Part shown: piece after piece, positions 1 to 6,944 of the stretch
Position numbering within the stretch: the stretch's first letter is position 1
Layout: each line of letters starts with the position of its first letter
Source: Pseudomonadota bacterium
GTDB lineage: Bacteria; Pseudomonadota; Alphaproteobacteria; Reyranellales; Reyranellaceae
Assembly (NCBI GenBank): GCA_023436825.1
Contig: JAEZHS010000760.1
Span: forward strand, 1 to 13,974
Length of the DNA: 13,974 nucleotides
Direction: 5' to 3'
Program-made: the position numbers and the translations under genes
The notes under the pieces: generated by a model
Told to the model about the DNA's origin: nothing
Databases searched by the model: none
What the model saw: only the letters and a program-made list of their open reading frames with translations

Positions 1-944
1 GACAGGGCGACGCCGTTGGCCTCGTAGCGATGCTCGGTGCCGCCCTCGGCCTTGGGCACGGCCTCGTCACAGGCCGCTGCGGCCGCGGTGAGATAGGCCG
101 TGTCGATATTGGCGTAGGACTCGGCCATGCCATAGGTCGCGTCGGCCAGGTAGTCGGCCAGGCAGAGCGCCGAATTGGCGCTGTAGGCGGTGGTCGCGGT
201 GCGCGGGTCGTAGACCTTCTTGCCGCGCACGATGAAGGCGACGTTGGGGATCCCCGACGAGAAGGTCTTGGCGCCGATGCTCTGTTGCCCGGGCTCGCCC
301 GGCGCCGAGGGGTTCCAGGTGAACACCGCCCGGGCATAGGCGATGCCGCGCAGGCGGTGGTTCGGCGTCCACACGTCGCCGCACTTGCTCAGCAGCAGGG
401 CGTCGGCCGTCTGGTTTGGGCTACCGAGATGGAAGGCGAAGTTGACGTAGCCGGCGAACGGTCCCGAGGTGACGGTGCCGCTGCCGTCGAGGCTCACGAT
501 CTCGTCGTTCAGCATGACCTGGTCGACCGCCTCGATCTCGTGACCGGCGATCAGGTAGACCGCATAGACCTCCTGGTTCATGTTCCGCGAATGCATGAAC
601 CCGTAGACGCCGCCGACGCGCGTCTTGCCGTACACGATCTGCCGCGGCGGCGCCGCCTGGCGCGCCGTGACCTTCACGCTGGCGTCGGTGTCGACCGATG
701 ACGCCGACTGCTGCGGCCCGCTCCGGGCACCGCTCTTGGGCATCAGGGCCTGGCCGAGGAAGCCGAGGCCGATGGACAGCGCAACGTTGATGGCGATGGT
801 GGTCGCAACTACAGCCACCGACGCGGCCGAGGCGGCTGCGGATAGACCGAAAAGAACGGCGCCAACCACGGGAACTGGAATTGCGTATGCTGGCGCCGGC
901 ATCAAAAGCCACAGGGCGAGCGTGAACAATCCAACCAACAGCAT
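1..944 (-). CDS. Phage tail tip / host-specificity protein, J-like, N-terminal part (runs off left edge)
   Basis: About 314 codons are visible with no stop, and the C-terminal part lies beyond the left edge. The N-terminus has a strongly hydrophobic stretch (MLLVGLFTLALWLLMPAPAYA), then a long Ala/Val-rich hydrophobic segment to about residue 65. A soluble region follows with QIVYGKTRVGGVYGFMHS, MNQEVYAVYLIAGHEIEAVDQVMLNDE and GIPNVAFIVRGKKVYDPRT. This is the pattern of the lambda gpJ-like tail tip (central fibre) family, which binds the host and closes the tail tube; such proteins usually exceed 1000 residues. The ATG at 944 overlaps the TGA of the upstream gene (TGATG), so translation is coupled. 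It is the last visible gene of the tail operon, the usual position for J. Family assignment is confident; receptor and full length cannot be seen. Confidence 0.85.
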   Translation of the reverse strand, partial: MLLVGLFTLALWLLMPAPAYAIPVPVVGAVLFGLSAAASAASVAVVATTIAINVALSIGLGFLGQALMPKSGARSGPQQSASSVDTDASVKVTARQAAPPRQIVYGKTRVGGVYGFMHSRNMNQEVYAVYLIAGHEIEAVDQVMLNDEIVSLDGSGTVTSGPFAGYVNFAFHLGSPNQTADALLLSKCGDVWTPNHRLRGIAYARAVFTWNPSAPGEPGQQSIGAKTFSSGIPNVAFIVRGKKVYDPRTATTAYSANSALCLADYLADATYGMAESYANIDTAYLTAAAAACDEAVPKAEGGTEHRYEANGVAL

Positions 945-1393
945 CAACCCACCTCCCAGCTAAGCAACGTCCAATCATCGATGGGCATCACAGTCAGACC
1001 ATCTCGCGATGGAAGGACTAGGGTCTCTCCGGTGCTCACGCCCAACACGCCCACCATGCCCTTGCCAACGAACACCAGGTCGCCGCGTCGAACACTCGTA
1101 GGTCGGGATTGTGAGGCGCCGAGGATCCGGTCTAGGGCGACGTTGAGGCCGCCTTCGGCTTCGACCGCCCTTCTGGCTTGTTCCTGGCTGTTCCAGGTGA
1201 CAGGCCAGATATGGACGCCGGTCACGGCATGAACCGCGCCCAGGCCGAAGCTGATCGCGTCATTCGCTCCCCAGATGTATGGAACGTCCCGGCGCAAGTT
1301 CAGGTATTCGAGCAAGCGCCGATCCCAATCTGACAAGCGGTGCAACGCCTTGCGATCTGGCCCATGTGGTGGAGTGGAAGCGTCGAGCGGCAT
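944..1393 (-). CDS. DUF6950-like tail assembly protein, cysteine-less paralogue
   Basis: 149 residues. The segment WGANDAISFGLGAVHAVTG at about 41-59, GGLNVALDRILG at about 81-92 and RRGDLVFVG at about 102-110 match the layout of the DUF6950 protein at 4770-5267 (WKENDCCTFAFDAIEAMTG, GGLTGLWTKAM, QRGDVVLAE). That family occupies the place of NlpC/P60-type proteins between tape measure and tail tip in many phages of alphaproteobacteria. Here Ala46-Ile47 stand where the paralogue has Cys-Cys, so any cysteine-dependent hydrolase activity is probably absent and a structural role is more likely. It is coupled at both ends: its ATG overlaps the upstream TGA by one base, as does its TGA with the next ATG. 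The paralogy is read from motifs by eye, not from a computed alignment. Confidence 0.75.
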   Translation of the reverse strand: MPLDASTPPHGPDRKALHRLSDWDRRLLEYLNLRRDVPYIWGANDAISFGLGAVHAVTGVHIWPVTWNSQEQARRAVEAEGGLNVALDRILGASQSRPTSVRRGDLVFVGKGMVGVLGVSTGETLVLPSRDGLTVMPIDDWTLLSWEVG

Positions 1394-1908
1394 CAGGAGC
1401 TCTCCAAAGCCGCGCGGCCCTGAGCCATGATCTCGCTCATCATGCGTCGCACGGCCTCGTGCTGTTCAGGCGAGAGCGCTTTTCCGACCGCCTGGGCGAC
1501 ACGATGGCATCGTTCGACGATCAAGCTGTCGTCGATCGATTCCGCCGCAAGGCGGAGGTATGCCAACAGCTTCGGCGCAGGCATGTCGATGCGCATGCCC
1601 ACCATTGCGGCGTTGAACGCAGCGCGGCTGTTGCCTCGTGCCGTGCCGTCAGTCAGCAGGTCCAGCGCCACCGGCAAGTTCTGCTTCACCCCATGGCCCA
1701 GGGCGTACATCGTGCCGACCAGGAATAGCCCCTCGTCGTCGCGTCGGTCGGCAAGCAGTTTCCAATGGAGGAAGGCGCCCCAGTAGTCTCGAGCTCGGTA
1801 CGCTCGCAAACCCAGCGCCAGCGGGCCATTGATCACCGCCGCCGCAGACGGAATGCTCGGCGGCAACAGCGCGATGTGAGGACTGTCGGGACGGAAGTGC
1901 ATGGTCAT
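1393..1908 (-). CDS. Sel1-like repeat (TPR-type) protein in tail operon
   Basis: 171 residues. Helical repeats at about 33-115 carry the Sel1 signature: small residues, then FLHWKLLADRRDDEGLFLVGTMYALGHGV, then NLPVALDLLTDGTARGNSRAAFNAAMVG. Sel1/TPR solenoids are protein-protein interaction scaffolds. The N-terminal 30 residues are Pro-rich and without clear structure, and no signal peptide is evident. Its ATG overlaps the stop of the upstream repeat protein (ATGA) and its stop overlaps the next start (TGATG), so it belongs to the tail operon. A Sel1 protein is not a standard tail component. It could be a minor tail or assembly factor, or a captured host gene. Fold assignment is fairly confident; role is unknown. 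Confidence 0.65.
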   Translation of the reverse strand: MTMHFRPDSPHIALLPPSIPSAAAVINGPLALGLRAYRARDYWGAFLHWKLLADRRDDEGLFLVGTMYALGHGVKQNLPVALDLLTDGTARGNSRAAFNAAMVGMRIDMPAPKLLAYLRLAAESIDDSLIVERCHRVAQAVGKALSPEQHEAVRRMMSEIMAQGRAALESS

Positions 1909-2558
1909 TGCTCGCCGTGCACCTCCGCCTTGATATGGAGCACGATGGCCCGGCCGCGCTCGTACGCCTCGCTGAACTTCGGCTTGACGTTGGACTTGCC
2001 CAGGGCACGCAGCGCCATGGCTCGGCCGCGCTCGTACGCCTCGCTGAACTTCGGCTCGACGTTGGACTTGCCCAGGGCACGCAGCGCCATGGCTCGACCT
2101 CGCTCGTACGCCTCGCTGAACTTCGGCTCGACACCAGACTCGCCCAGGGCGCGACCTTGCTCGTAAGCGGAGCGGGGCGGCTCTGACACGGTCGGGAGGT
2201 GCTGCGCCGGTGGCAATTCAGCCGCGGGCGCCATCTTGCCGGAGGCGCTTGATGGTTGCAGGCCACCATCAACACCGCGGGTAACCCGAACTGCCGGTTC
2301 ATGTTCCCGACGATCGGCGACGCCAGCCAGAATATCGGCCGCGTGCTGATCGTCGAACACCCGTGAGGATAGCCAGATTTGTCGCGGGGCCGCGATTTGC
2401 TGGCCCGAATCGATCACTTCGCCGGCGTCGCTTTCGCCGAGGTCGCGAACGCCACTGCCGATGCCACCGATCAACCACCCCATCCGGCGCTGGGTCTCCC
2501 ATTCCTCTGCCGTCATGCCTTCCGGCACGAAGGGCTTGCCTGGTTTGCCCATCACCAT
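1905..2558 (-). CDS. Putative minor tail protein with C-terminal tandem 24-residue repeats
   Basis: 217 residues from the ATG at 2558, chosen because GAGG lies 8 bases upstream and because the open frame further upstream lies inside the tape measure gene, with Arg/His-rich nonsense. The N-terminus reads MVMGKPGKPFVPEGMTAEEW, followed by a Gly-rich stretch (MGWLIGGIGSGVRDLGE). The C-terminal third holds tandem copies of a unit centred on PKFSEAYERGRAMALRALGK: two nearly identical 24-residue copies, a diverged last copy ending in IVLHIKAEV, and a shorter fourth at the front (YEQGRALGESG). The unit is charged and likely helical. The gene sits just after the tape measure and overlaps the Sel1 gene by 4 bases. 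I do not recognise the family; the tail role rests on position alone. Confidence 0.7.
   Translation of the reverse strand: MVMGKPGKPFVPEGMTAEEWETQRRMGWLIGGIGSGVRDLGESDAGEVIDSGQQIAAPRQIWLSSRVFDDQHAADILAGVADRREHEPAVRVTRGVDGGLQPSSASGKMAPAAELPPAQHLPTVSEPPRSAYEQGRALGESGVEPKFSEAYERGRAMALRALGKSNVEPKFSEAYERGRAMALRALGKSNVKPKFSEAYERGRAIVLHIKAEVHGEQ
1943..2176 (-). repeat. 72-bp tandem repeats inside the minor tail gene
   Basis: The units beginning at 1961 and 2033 are 72 bp apart and differ at only 3 of 72 positions. A third begins at 2105, and a shortened, diverged fourth follows 57 bp later at 2162. The period is a multiple of three, so copy number can change without a frameshift. The high DNA identity points to recent expansion by slippage or unequal recombination. 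Confidence 0.9.
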
Positions 2559-2596
2559 GACATCAGCCTCATGCTGGTGACGAACGCGGCGTGCAC

Positions 2597-4777
2597 CTAG
2601 AACGCTCCCTTCACCCGCGGGTCGCCGCGGCGGCGTTTCAGCAGGATGGCCGCCTGTGCCCCCTCGCGTGCGGCGCGCTCCGTCGCTGCGAGGCCCTGGC
2701 GATACTCGGTCGAGGTCACGTACTGGCCGACATGGACGGTCTGGTTGATGACGATCGTGTCGCCCCCGCCGCCGCCACCCAGCTTGTGGTTCGGCACGAT
2801 CGTGCCCGAGGTGCGCGGACGGAAGATCTCGGGCCCCTGCTCGCCGACCAGGCGCGTGTCGCCGGCCTCGATGTCGCCGCCGCTCGCCATGCCGAAGAAG
2901 TTGGGCACGCCGTTGGTGATGCCGGCGCCCGAGCCGATGGCGGCGTCCGCGAAGCCGCCGGCATTGCTGCCGCCGCCCAGGCCGAGGAAACCCAGGATGC
3001 CGCTCATGCCGCCAGCCGCGCCCCACAGCTGCGACGCCGCCGCCCGCATCTCCATCTGTGCGATGGTCAGGAAGAAGCTGCCGAGCAGGCGGTTGAGGTT
3101 GACCTCGCTATTGGTCACCAGCGCGTTCAGCGCCTGATCCATGTTCGACATGACGCTGTCGAACACCTTGCCGCCCAGCGCGAACTCGTTGTTGGCGCGG
3201 GTGAACTGGTTCTGCGCGTTCGCCCAGCCGGCGAAGAAGGCATCGATGCCGCCCATCAGGCCGATGTTGCGCAGCCGCGCGTCCTCGGTCACCCGGCCGA
3301 GATCGATCATCGCGACGGTGTAAGCCTGCAGCGACAGGCGGCCGGTATCGCGCGCCTCGGCGAGCTGGCTCTCGGTCTGCAGGAATTGCCGCTGGCCGTC
3401 GCCGTACTGGCGCTCGGTCGCGTCGGCCAGCTTCAGTGCGTTGATGAGCTTCTGGTAGCCAGACTCGGCCGTCTCGCGCAGCGTGATCTGCTCGCGCAGC
3501 TGCGGGATGCGCGGGTCGTTCCGGGCATACTTGCTGGCGGCCGCCTCGGCGTCGGCGATTTCCTTCTCGAGCTTGATCTGGCGTTCGAGATCGTCGAGCG
3601 GCAGCGGCTGGCGGGCGACCTTGAACAGCGCATCGAGCGCCGTCTGGGCGGCCCGCGCCTGCGTCTTGTAGAGCTCGAGGTTCTCGCCGATGCGGTCGCG
3701 CTTCTCGCCGCCGGCGCCGCCTCGGTTGAAACGGTCTCCGTAACGCGACCATTCGGCGATCTCGGCATCGATCGGCAGGGTGAAAAACCCCTGCTCCCTC
3801 TCCTTCGCCCGGGTATTGTTGCGCAGGCGCCGCTGGATCTCCCGAGCCTGAGCCTGCGCCAACGCGTCCTCTGCCTCTGTCAGCTCGGCCAGAGCGCTTT
3901 CCCCAAGGTTGTTTCGCGTGCGCTGCCAGCGTCCACCAACCGACGACTGCGCGCTGAAGCGCTCGGCATTCTGCCTGGCCCTCACAACTCGCTCTTCGAG
4001 ATTTCTCAAGTCGGCGGCGGCGCGCTCATCCGCCGTGTCGCCGAACAGGCGCGAGGCCTGGCCGCCGGTGAGGATGTTGGCGATCTCGCGGATGGTCGGC
4101 AGTGCGGCGCCGGCGTTGACCTTGATCAGGTCGAGGCTGTCGGCCATCGACTTGAAGCCGCCCGAGAGCTGCTGCACGCCCCACAGGACGGTCGGACCGG
4201 CGAGCCGGTCGAGGTTGGCACGGAAATCGTCAGCCTCGCGCCTGGCGCGGTCGCTGGCCTTGGCCGTGTCGTTCAGACCTTGGACGGTGTCGGTCCCGAT
4301 CACCGTGCCGGCACGACGCGCGCTTTCCGTGACCCTGTCCAGCCAGCCGCTGTTCGACCGCGCATAATCTGCGAGCTTGTCGAATTCCTCACCCCCCAGG
4401 CGCGAGGCGCGCTGCAGAGCCTGTACCTGCTCGGTGGTGAAGCCGGTGCGCTCGGCGAGCGCGCTTACCTGCACCGCCGTGGCCTGGATGCCATCTGCAT
4501 AGTTGAGGACCTTGTCGACCACCCACAGGCCGGCCATCGCTTGCAACCCGCTTTTGACGAAGCCGATGGTGCCGGTGACGGTCTTCAGGCTCTTATCGAT
4601 CTCGTCGAATGGCCGCTTGAGCGCGAGATTGTCGAGGACGGTTCCGACCTTGCCGAGCGGATCCTTGATCGCGCCGACCGCCTTGTCGGCGGCCTTCGCC
4701 TGGTTGATGAACTCCTGCCACGCCGGCCCGCTCAGGTTCTGGCCGACCAGGGCGAAGGCGTATTGGGCGTCAGTCAT
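2597..4777 (-). CDS. Phage tail tape measure protein
   Basis: 726 residues. The N-terminal half is rich in heptad-like Ala/Leu/Lys helices (KAADKAVGAIKDPLGKVG) with a hydrophobic patch near residues 70-90. The middle is charged coiled coil (DLERQIKLEKEIADAEAAAS). The C-terminus has LLGSFFLTIAQMEMRAAASQ, a Gly-rich stretch, then ASGGDIEAGDTRLVGEQGPE with a following Phe-Arg-Pro and SGTIVPNHKL, the typical end of lambda-type tape measure proteins. The protein sets tail length and goes into the cell envelope during DNA entry. By the usual rule of about 0.15 nm per residue it would suit a tail of roughly 110 nm (inference), i.e. siphovirus-like. Its ATG lies 8 bases inside the end of the DUF6950 gene. 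Large open frames on the opposite strand are shadows of this gene. Confidence 0.93.
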   Translation of the reverse strand: MTDAQYAFALVGQNLSGPAWQEFINQAKAADKAVGAIKDPLGKVGTVLDNLALKRPFDEIDKSLKTVTGTIGFVKSGLQAMAGLWVVDKVLNYADGIQATAVQVSALAERTGFTTEQVQALQRASRLGGEEFDKLADYARSNSGWLDRVTESARRAGTVIGTDTVQGLNDTAKASDRARREADDFRANLDRLAGPTVLWGVQQLSGGFKSMADSLDLIKVNAGAALPTIREIANILTGGQASRLFGDTADERAAADLRNLEERVVRARQNAERFSAQSSVGGRWQRTRNNLGESALAELTEAEDALAQAQAREIQRRLRNNTRAKEREQGFFTLPIDAEIAEWSRYGDRFNRGGAGGEKRDRIGENLELYKTQARAAQTALDALFKVARQPLPLDDLERQIKLEKEIADAEAAASKYARNDPRIPQLREQITLRETAESGYQKLINALKLADATERQYGDGQRQFLQTESQLAEARDTGRLSLQAYTVAMIDLGRVTEDARLRNIGLMGGIDAFFAGWANAQNQFTRANNEFALGGKVFDSVMSNMDQALNALVTNSEVNLNRLLGSFFLTIAQMEMRAAASQLWGAAGGMSGILGFLGLGGGSNAGGFADAAIGSGAGITNGVPNFFGMASGGDIEAGDTRLVGEQGPEIFRPRTSGTIVPNHKLGGGGGGDTIVINQTVHVGQYVTSTEYRQGLAATERAAREGAQAAILLKRRRGDPRVKGAF

Positions 4778-5267
4778 CGATCTGGTCCTCCGATGCGCCG
4801 CGTGCGTTCGCGGTGACCAAGTTGGGCAGGCTGTTGGTGATGGCGACGCTCAACCCCACGCGCCATGTCAATCTGCCCCTATCCAGCGGCCAAAACTCCA
4901 ACCGCTTTTCGCCGGGCCCGCACAGCGACGAGCCGAGGCACAGCATCGTGATCTCGCGCCCCTGCGGATCTTCCGCCAGCACGACGTCGCCGCGCTGTGC
5001 CTCGAGGTGGTTATGCGATGGCGGCGCCCGCATTGCCTTGGTCCACAGGCCGGTGAGCCCGCCTTCCTCCTGCAGCACGCGCATGGCCTCCATCGCCGTC
5101 GACCACGTCACCTCGGGCCACACCTTGCGGCCGGTCATGGCCTCGATCGCGTCGAAGGCGAACGTGCAGCAGTCGTTCTCTTTCCATGCGAACGGCATAG
5201 CGCGGCGGCTTTCGACGAAAGCGTCGAGTTGTTCCGGCCAATCGTCGAAGCGGCGCAGAGGCGCCAT
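4770..5267 (-). CDS. DUF6950 family phage protein with Asp-Cys-Cys motif
   Basis: 165 residues from the ATG at 5267. A TTG at 5306 would add 13 residues; I prefer the ATG because the family-like sequence begins right after it (APLRRFDDWPEQLDAFVESR), though neither start has a strong ribosome binding site. Key parts are FAWKENDCCTFAFDAIEAMTG at about 26-46 (Cys33-Cys34), EEGGLTGLWTKAM and QRGDVVLAEDPQGREITMLC. The layout resembles cysteine-type NlpC/P60-like proteins, with DC at the nucleophile position and a downstream RGD-V-V strand, but no clear catalytic His is visible, so enzyme activity is unproven. It precedes and overlaps the tape measure gene by 8 bases and is the first gene of the tail operon seen here. 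A cysteine-less paralogue lies at 944-1393. Confidence 0.8.
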   Translation of the reverse strand: MAPLRRFDDWPEQLDAFVESRRAMPFAWKENDCCTFAFDAIEAMTGRKVWPEVTWSTAMEAMRVLQEEGGLTGLWTKAMRAPPSHNHLEAQRGDVVLAEDPQGREITMLCLGSSLCGPGEKRLEFWPLDRGRLTWRVGLSVAITNSLPNLVTANARGASEDQIDD

Positions 5268-5382
5268 GCCTGATGTGAGATTGCGGCTCAACTCAAGTAC
5301 TCCCAAGCATCAGAGAAAGGTGTCGGCATGCAACCCTTTCGGTTCTTCACATGAGGGGCATCCAGGTGACTGTGAAAACCTG

Positions 5383-5734
5383 ACGCCCCGCCCGCGAGGG
5401 CGTTACCGAGGGTTGCTTGGTTCGCTGCGATCGCCGACGGACCGCCTGCGTTGCGCTCGCGGGCTGGAGACCGTGTGCTGGGAACAACTTCACGTTTTGA
5501 GAAGTGCTGGTGCAGGGCAAGCCCACCAAGAGGCAACGCTATGGGGGTAGCGATCCACCTCCTGGTGGGCAGCCCGAGCGCAGGCATCCATGATGCCGCG
5601 CTCCGACCAGTTGATGCTGTGGCCGCAACATCAACTGGAACATCAATCGACCAGGGAAAAAATGAAGGGAAAAGTCCAGACCTGCCGCGGTTCGAATTAC
5701 TCGTGTGGGGTCCCCGGGTGGAAGGCCCCACGCG
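5383..5734. ncRNA. Candidate structured RNA or long structured leader ahead of the tail operon
   Basis: The 5268-5788 stretch has no convincing gene but a dense set of stems. Hairpin a: 5383-5388 with 5398-5403 (6 bp). b: 5444-5450 with 5458-5464 (7 bp, one T-G). c: 5515-5518 with 5572-5575, enclosing 5521-5528 with 5563-5570 (8 bp perfect), 5530-5533 with 5558-5561, and 5537-5541 with 5548-5552. d: 5576-5581 with 5598-5603 and 5583-5588 with 5592-5597 (12 bp, one bulged A). e: 5607-5616 with 5629-5638 (10 bp perfect). f: 5702-5710 with 5726-5734 (9 bp, one T-G). Hairpins c, d and e stand end to end. Wobble pairs do not settle the strand: three favour plus, two favour minus. If transcribed from the minus strand it would be the leader of the tail operon. 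No known RNA family is recognised. Confidence 0.45.
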
Positions 5735-5788
5735 ACCCGACCGACAAGCCCCGACGATGAACGATGCGATCGTCACCATGGCCGGTGA

Positions 5789-6451
5789 TCACTCCGTCGG
5801 CTGGTCGAGGATCAGGTCCTTCATGCGCGAGAGACGGTCGGCTGCGGCCGTCCGCGTCGGGTAGAAGCCGGGCAACTTGAAATCCGCGACGCGGGGCAGT
5901 TCGAAGAGATGGAAGGTGTTCGGTTGCCCACCATCGTATCCGGCCTGGCGAGGCAGCATGTCGTGAGGTGAGGGGAATTGACGGCGCCCCGCGCTGGCCA
6001 GGATCTTGTTCAGCCTCTCCCGCTCGTCTTCGGCAGCCTTCAGGCCCGCGAGCACTTCGGCCAAGGCCGAAGCGGCTTCGTGCAAATGGCAGTAGCGGTC
6101 CCGGAGGGCGGCCTGTAGAGCCTGAGCTTCGAGGTTCGTGGCCTCGACGTGGGCCCGCGCCTCGCGCTCTTCGGCAACCTTGATCTGTCGCTCGAGCTCG
6201 GCCTTCGCGGCGGACTGACGCTCGGCCTGACGGTAGGCAGCGTTGAGCCTCACGTCCAGCTCGTCCAGCTCCGGGTCGCTGCCCTCCAACAGGAGCAGGC
6301 CGCGCCGCTCGGCCTCGAGCTTGTCAACCGCGCGCTCCGCTGCCGCCGGGTCCAACGATGCGAGCGCGTCGCGGAGTTCTGCCACGGTCGCGGCAGGCTT
6401 TCGCAGGAGGCTGAAGACGGCTGCAGCGATGCTGGAGAGGATGGACGACAC
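5789..6451 (-). CDS. Coiled-coil protein of unknown function
   Basis: 220 residues from a GTG at 6451, with GGAG about 13 bases upstream. The N-terminus is a short hydrophobic helix (SSILSSIAAAVFSLLRKPAA). A long charged coiled coil covers about residues 22-150 (AERAVDKLEAERRGLLLLEG, AELERQIKVAEEREARAHVE). A C-terminal part of about 70 residues holds Pro, Gly and aromatics (FHLFELPRVADFKLPGFYP). It is the last gene of the minus-strand regulatory operon, 97 bp after 6549-6944, and lies just before the structured non-coding region. It could be a scaffold-like or replication-associated protein. I do not recognise a named family. Confidence 0.7.
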   Translation of the reverse strand: MSSILSSIAAAVFSLLRKPAATVAELRDALASLDPAAAERAVDKLEAERRGLLLLEGSDPELDELDVRLNAAYRQAERQSAAKAELERQIKVAEEREARAHVEATNLEAQALQAALRDRYCHLHEAASALAEVLAGLKAAEDERERLNKILASAGRRQFPSPHDMLPRQAGYDGGQPNTFHLFELPRVADFKLPGFYPTRTAAADRLSRMKDLILDQPTE

Positions 6452-6548
6452 GGGCAGCGAAGCTCCACTTGGGTTTGGAGCCTCGAATTCTGATCGCGAT
6501 CGTCGCTCCTGCCGACCTACAGAAATGATCAGAAATGAACAGTTTTGA

Positions 6549-6944
6549 TCAGGCGGCGGGGTCGATCGGTGGATAAGGGCGGCGATCGAGGTAGGCGTGG
6601 ACGCGGCTTAGGTCGACGCGCCACCGACCGTCGACGAGATGCCCCAAGCCGCGGAGCTTGATCAACTTGATCGCCGTGACCCTGGACTGGCGCTGCAGCA
6701 GGGTCATGGCTCGATCGAGCGGTTGCCAATCCGGTGTCCACGCCGTCGGCAGCACCGCGCCAGGAGCGGCATCGGCTGCTGGCTCATGTAGCGCGGCGAG
6801 CGCCTCGGCAGCCGCTTGGTCGATCATAGCCTTCGCTTTTTCGCTAGCCGCCCGAAGGATTTGTTCGGCCCGCTCAGCATTGGACATCGCTCGATCTCCT
6901 GAAGTCAGAACCGATGGCAGGGCTTGGTCGGTTCGATTGGTCAT
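6549..6944 (-). CDS. Small protein with possible C-terminal helix-turn-helix
   Basis: 131 residues. The N-terminal half is an Ala-rich helix (AERAEQILRAASEKAKAMID) with a Pro/Ala linker. The C-terminal 50 residues read LDRAMTLLQRQSRVTAIKLI followed by KLRGLGHLVDGRWRVDLSRV and HAYLDRRP. A helix, a turn and then a GRWRVDL strand look like an excisionase-type or winged DNA-binding fold, but this is a reading of pattern only. The ATG overlaps the stop of the upstream winged-helix gene (ATGA), so the two are co-translated; an internal Met (MSNAERAEQ) is an alternative start. Co-expression with the replication-type protein suggests a partner role (inference). Confidence 0.65.
   Translation of the reverse strand: MTNRTDQALPSVLTSGDRAMSNAERAEQILRAASEKAKAMIDQAAAEALAALHEPAADAAPGAVLPTAWTPDWQPLDRAMTLLQRQSRVTAIKLIKLRGLGHLVDGRWRVDLSRVHAYLDRRPYPPIDPAA

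Noticed and set aside
1943..2176. Repeat array considered as CRISPR
   Set aside because: The units are contiguous with no unique spacers, the period is 72 bp and in frame, and they encode protein repeats.
2591..4816. Open frame of 741 codons on the plus strand
   Set aside because: It is antisense to the tape measure gene and is rich in Arg, Ala, Leu and Gly as expected from a GC-rich shadow frame; the minus-strand product has clear tape measure motifs.
5660..5700. GGAAAAGTCC and GGTTCGAATT resembling parts of RNase P RNA and a tRNA/tmRNA T arm
   Set aside because: The flanking stems required for either RNA are absent; the T-loop-like string has no matching stem and there is no anticodon arm or tag reading frame.
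5288..5779. Minus-strand open frame of 163 codons (also plus-strand frame 5451-5864)
   Set aside because: Low-complexity composition, no ribosome binding site or recognisable motif, and the stretch is full of long stems that fit RNA structure better than coding. A short real peptide is not excluded.
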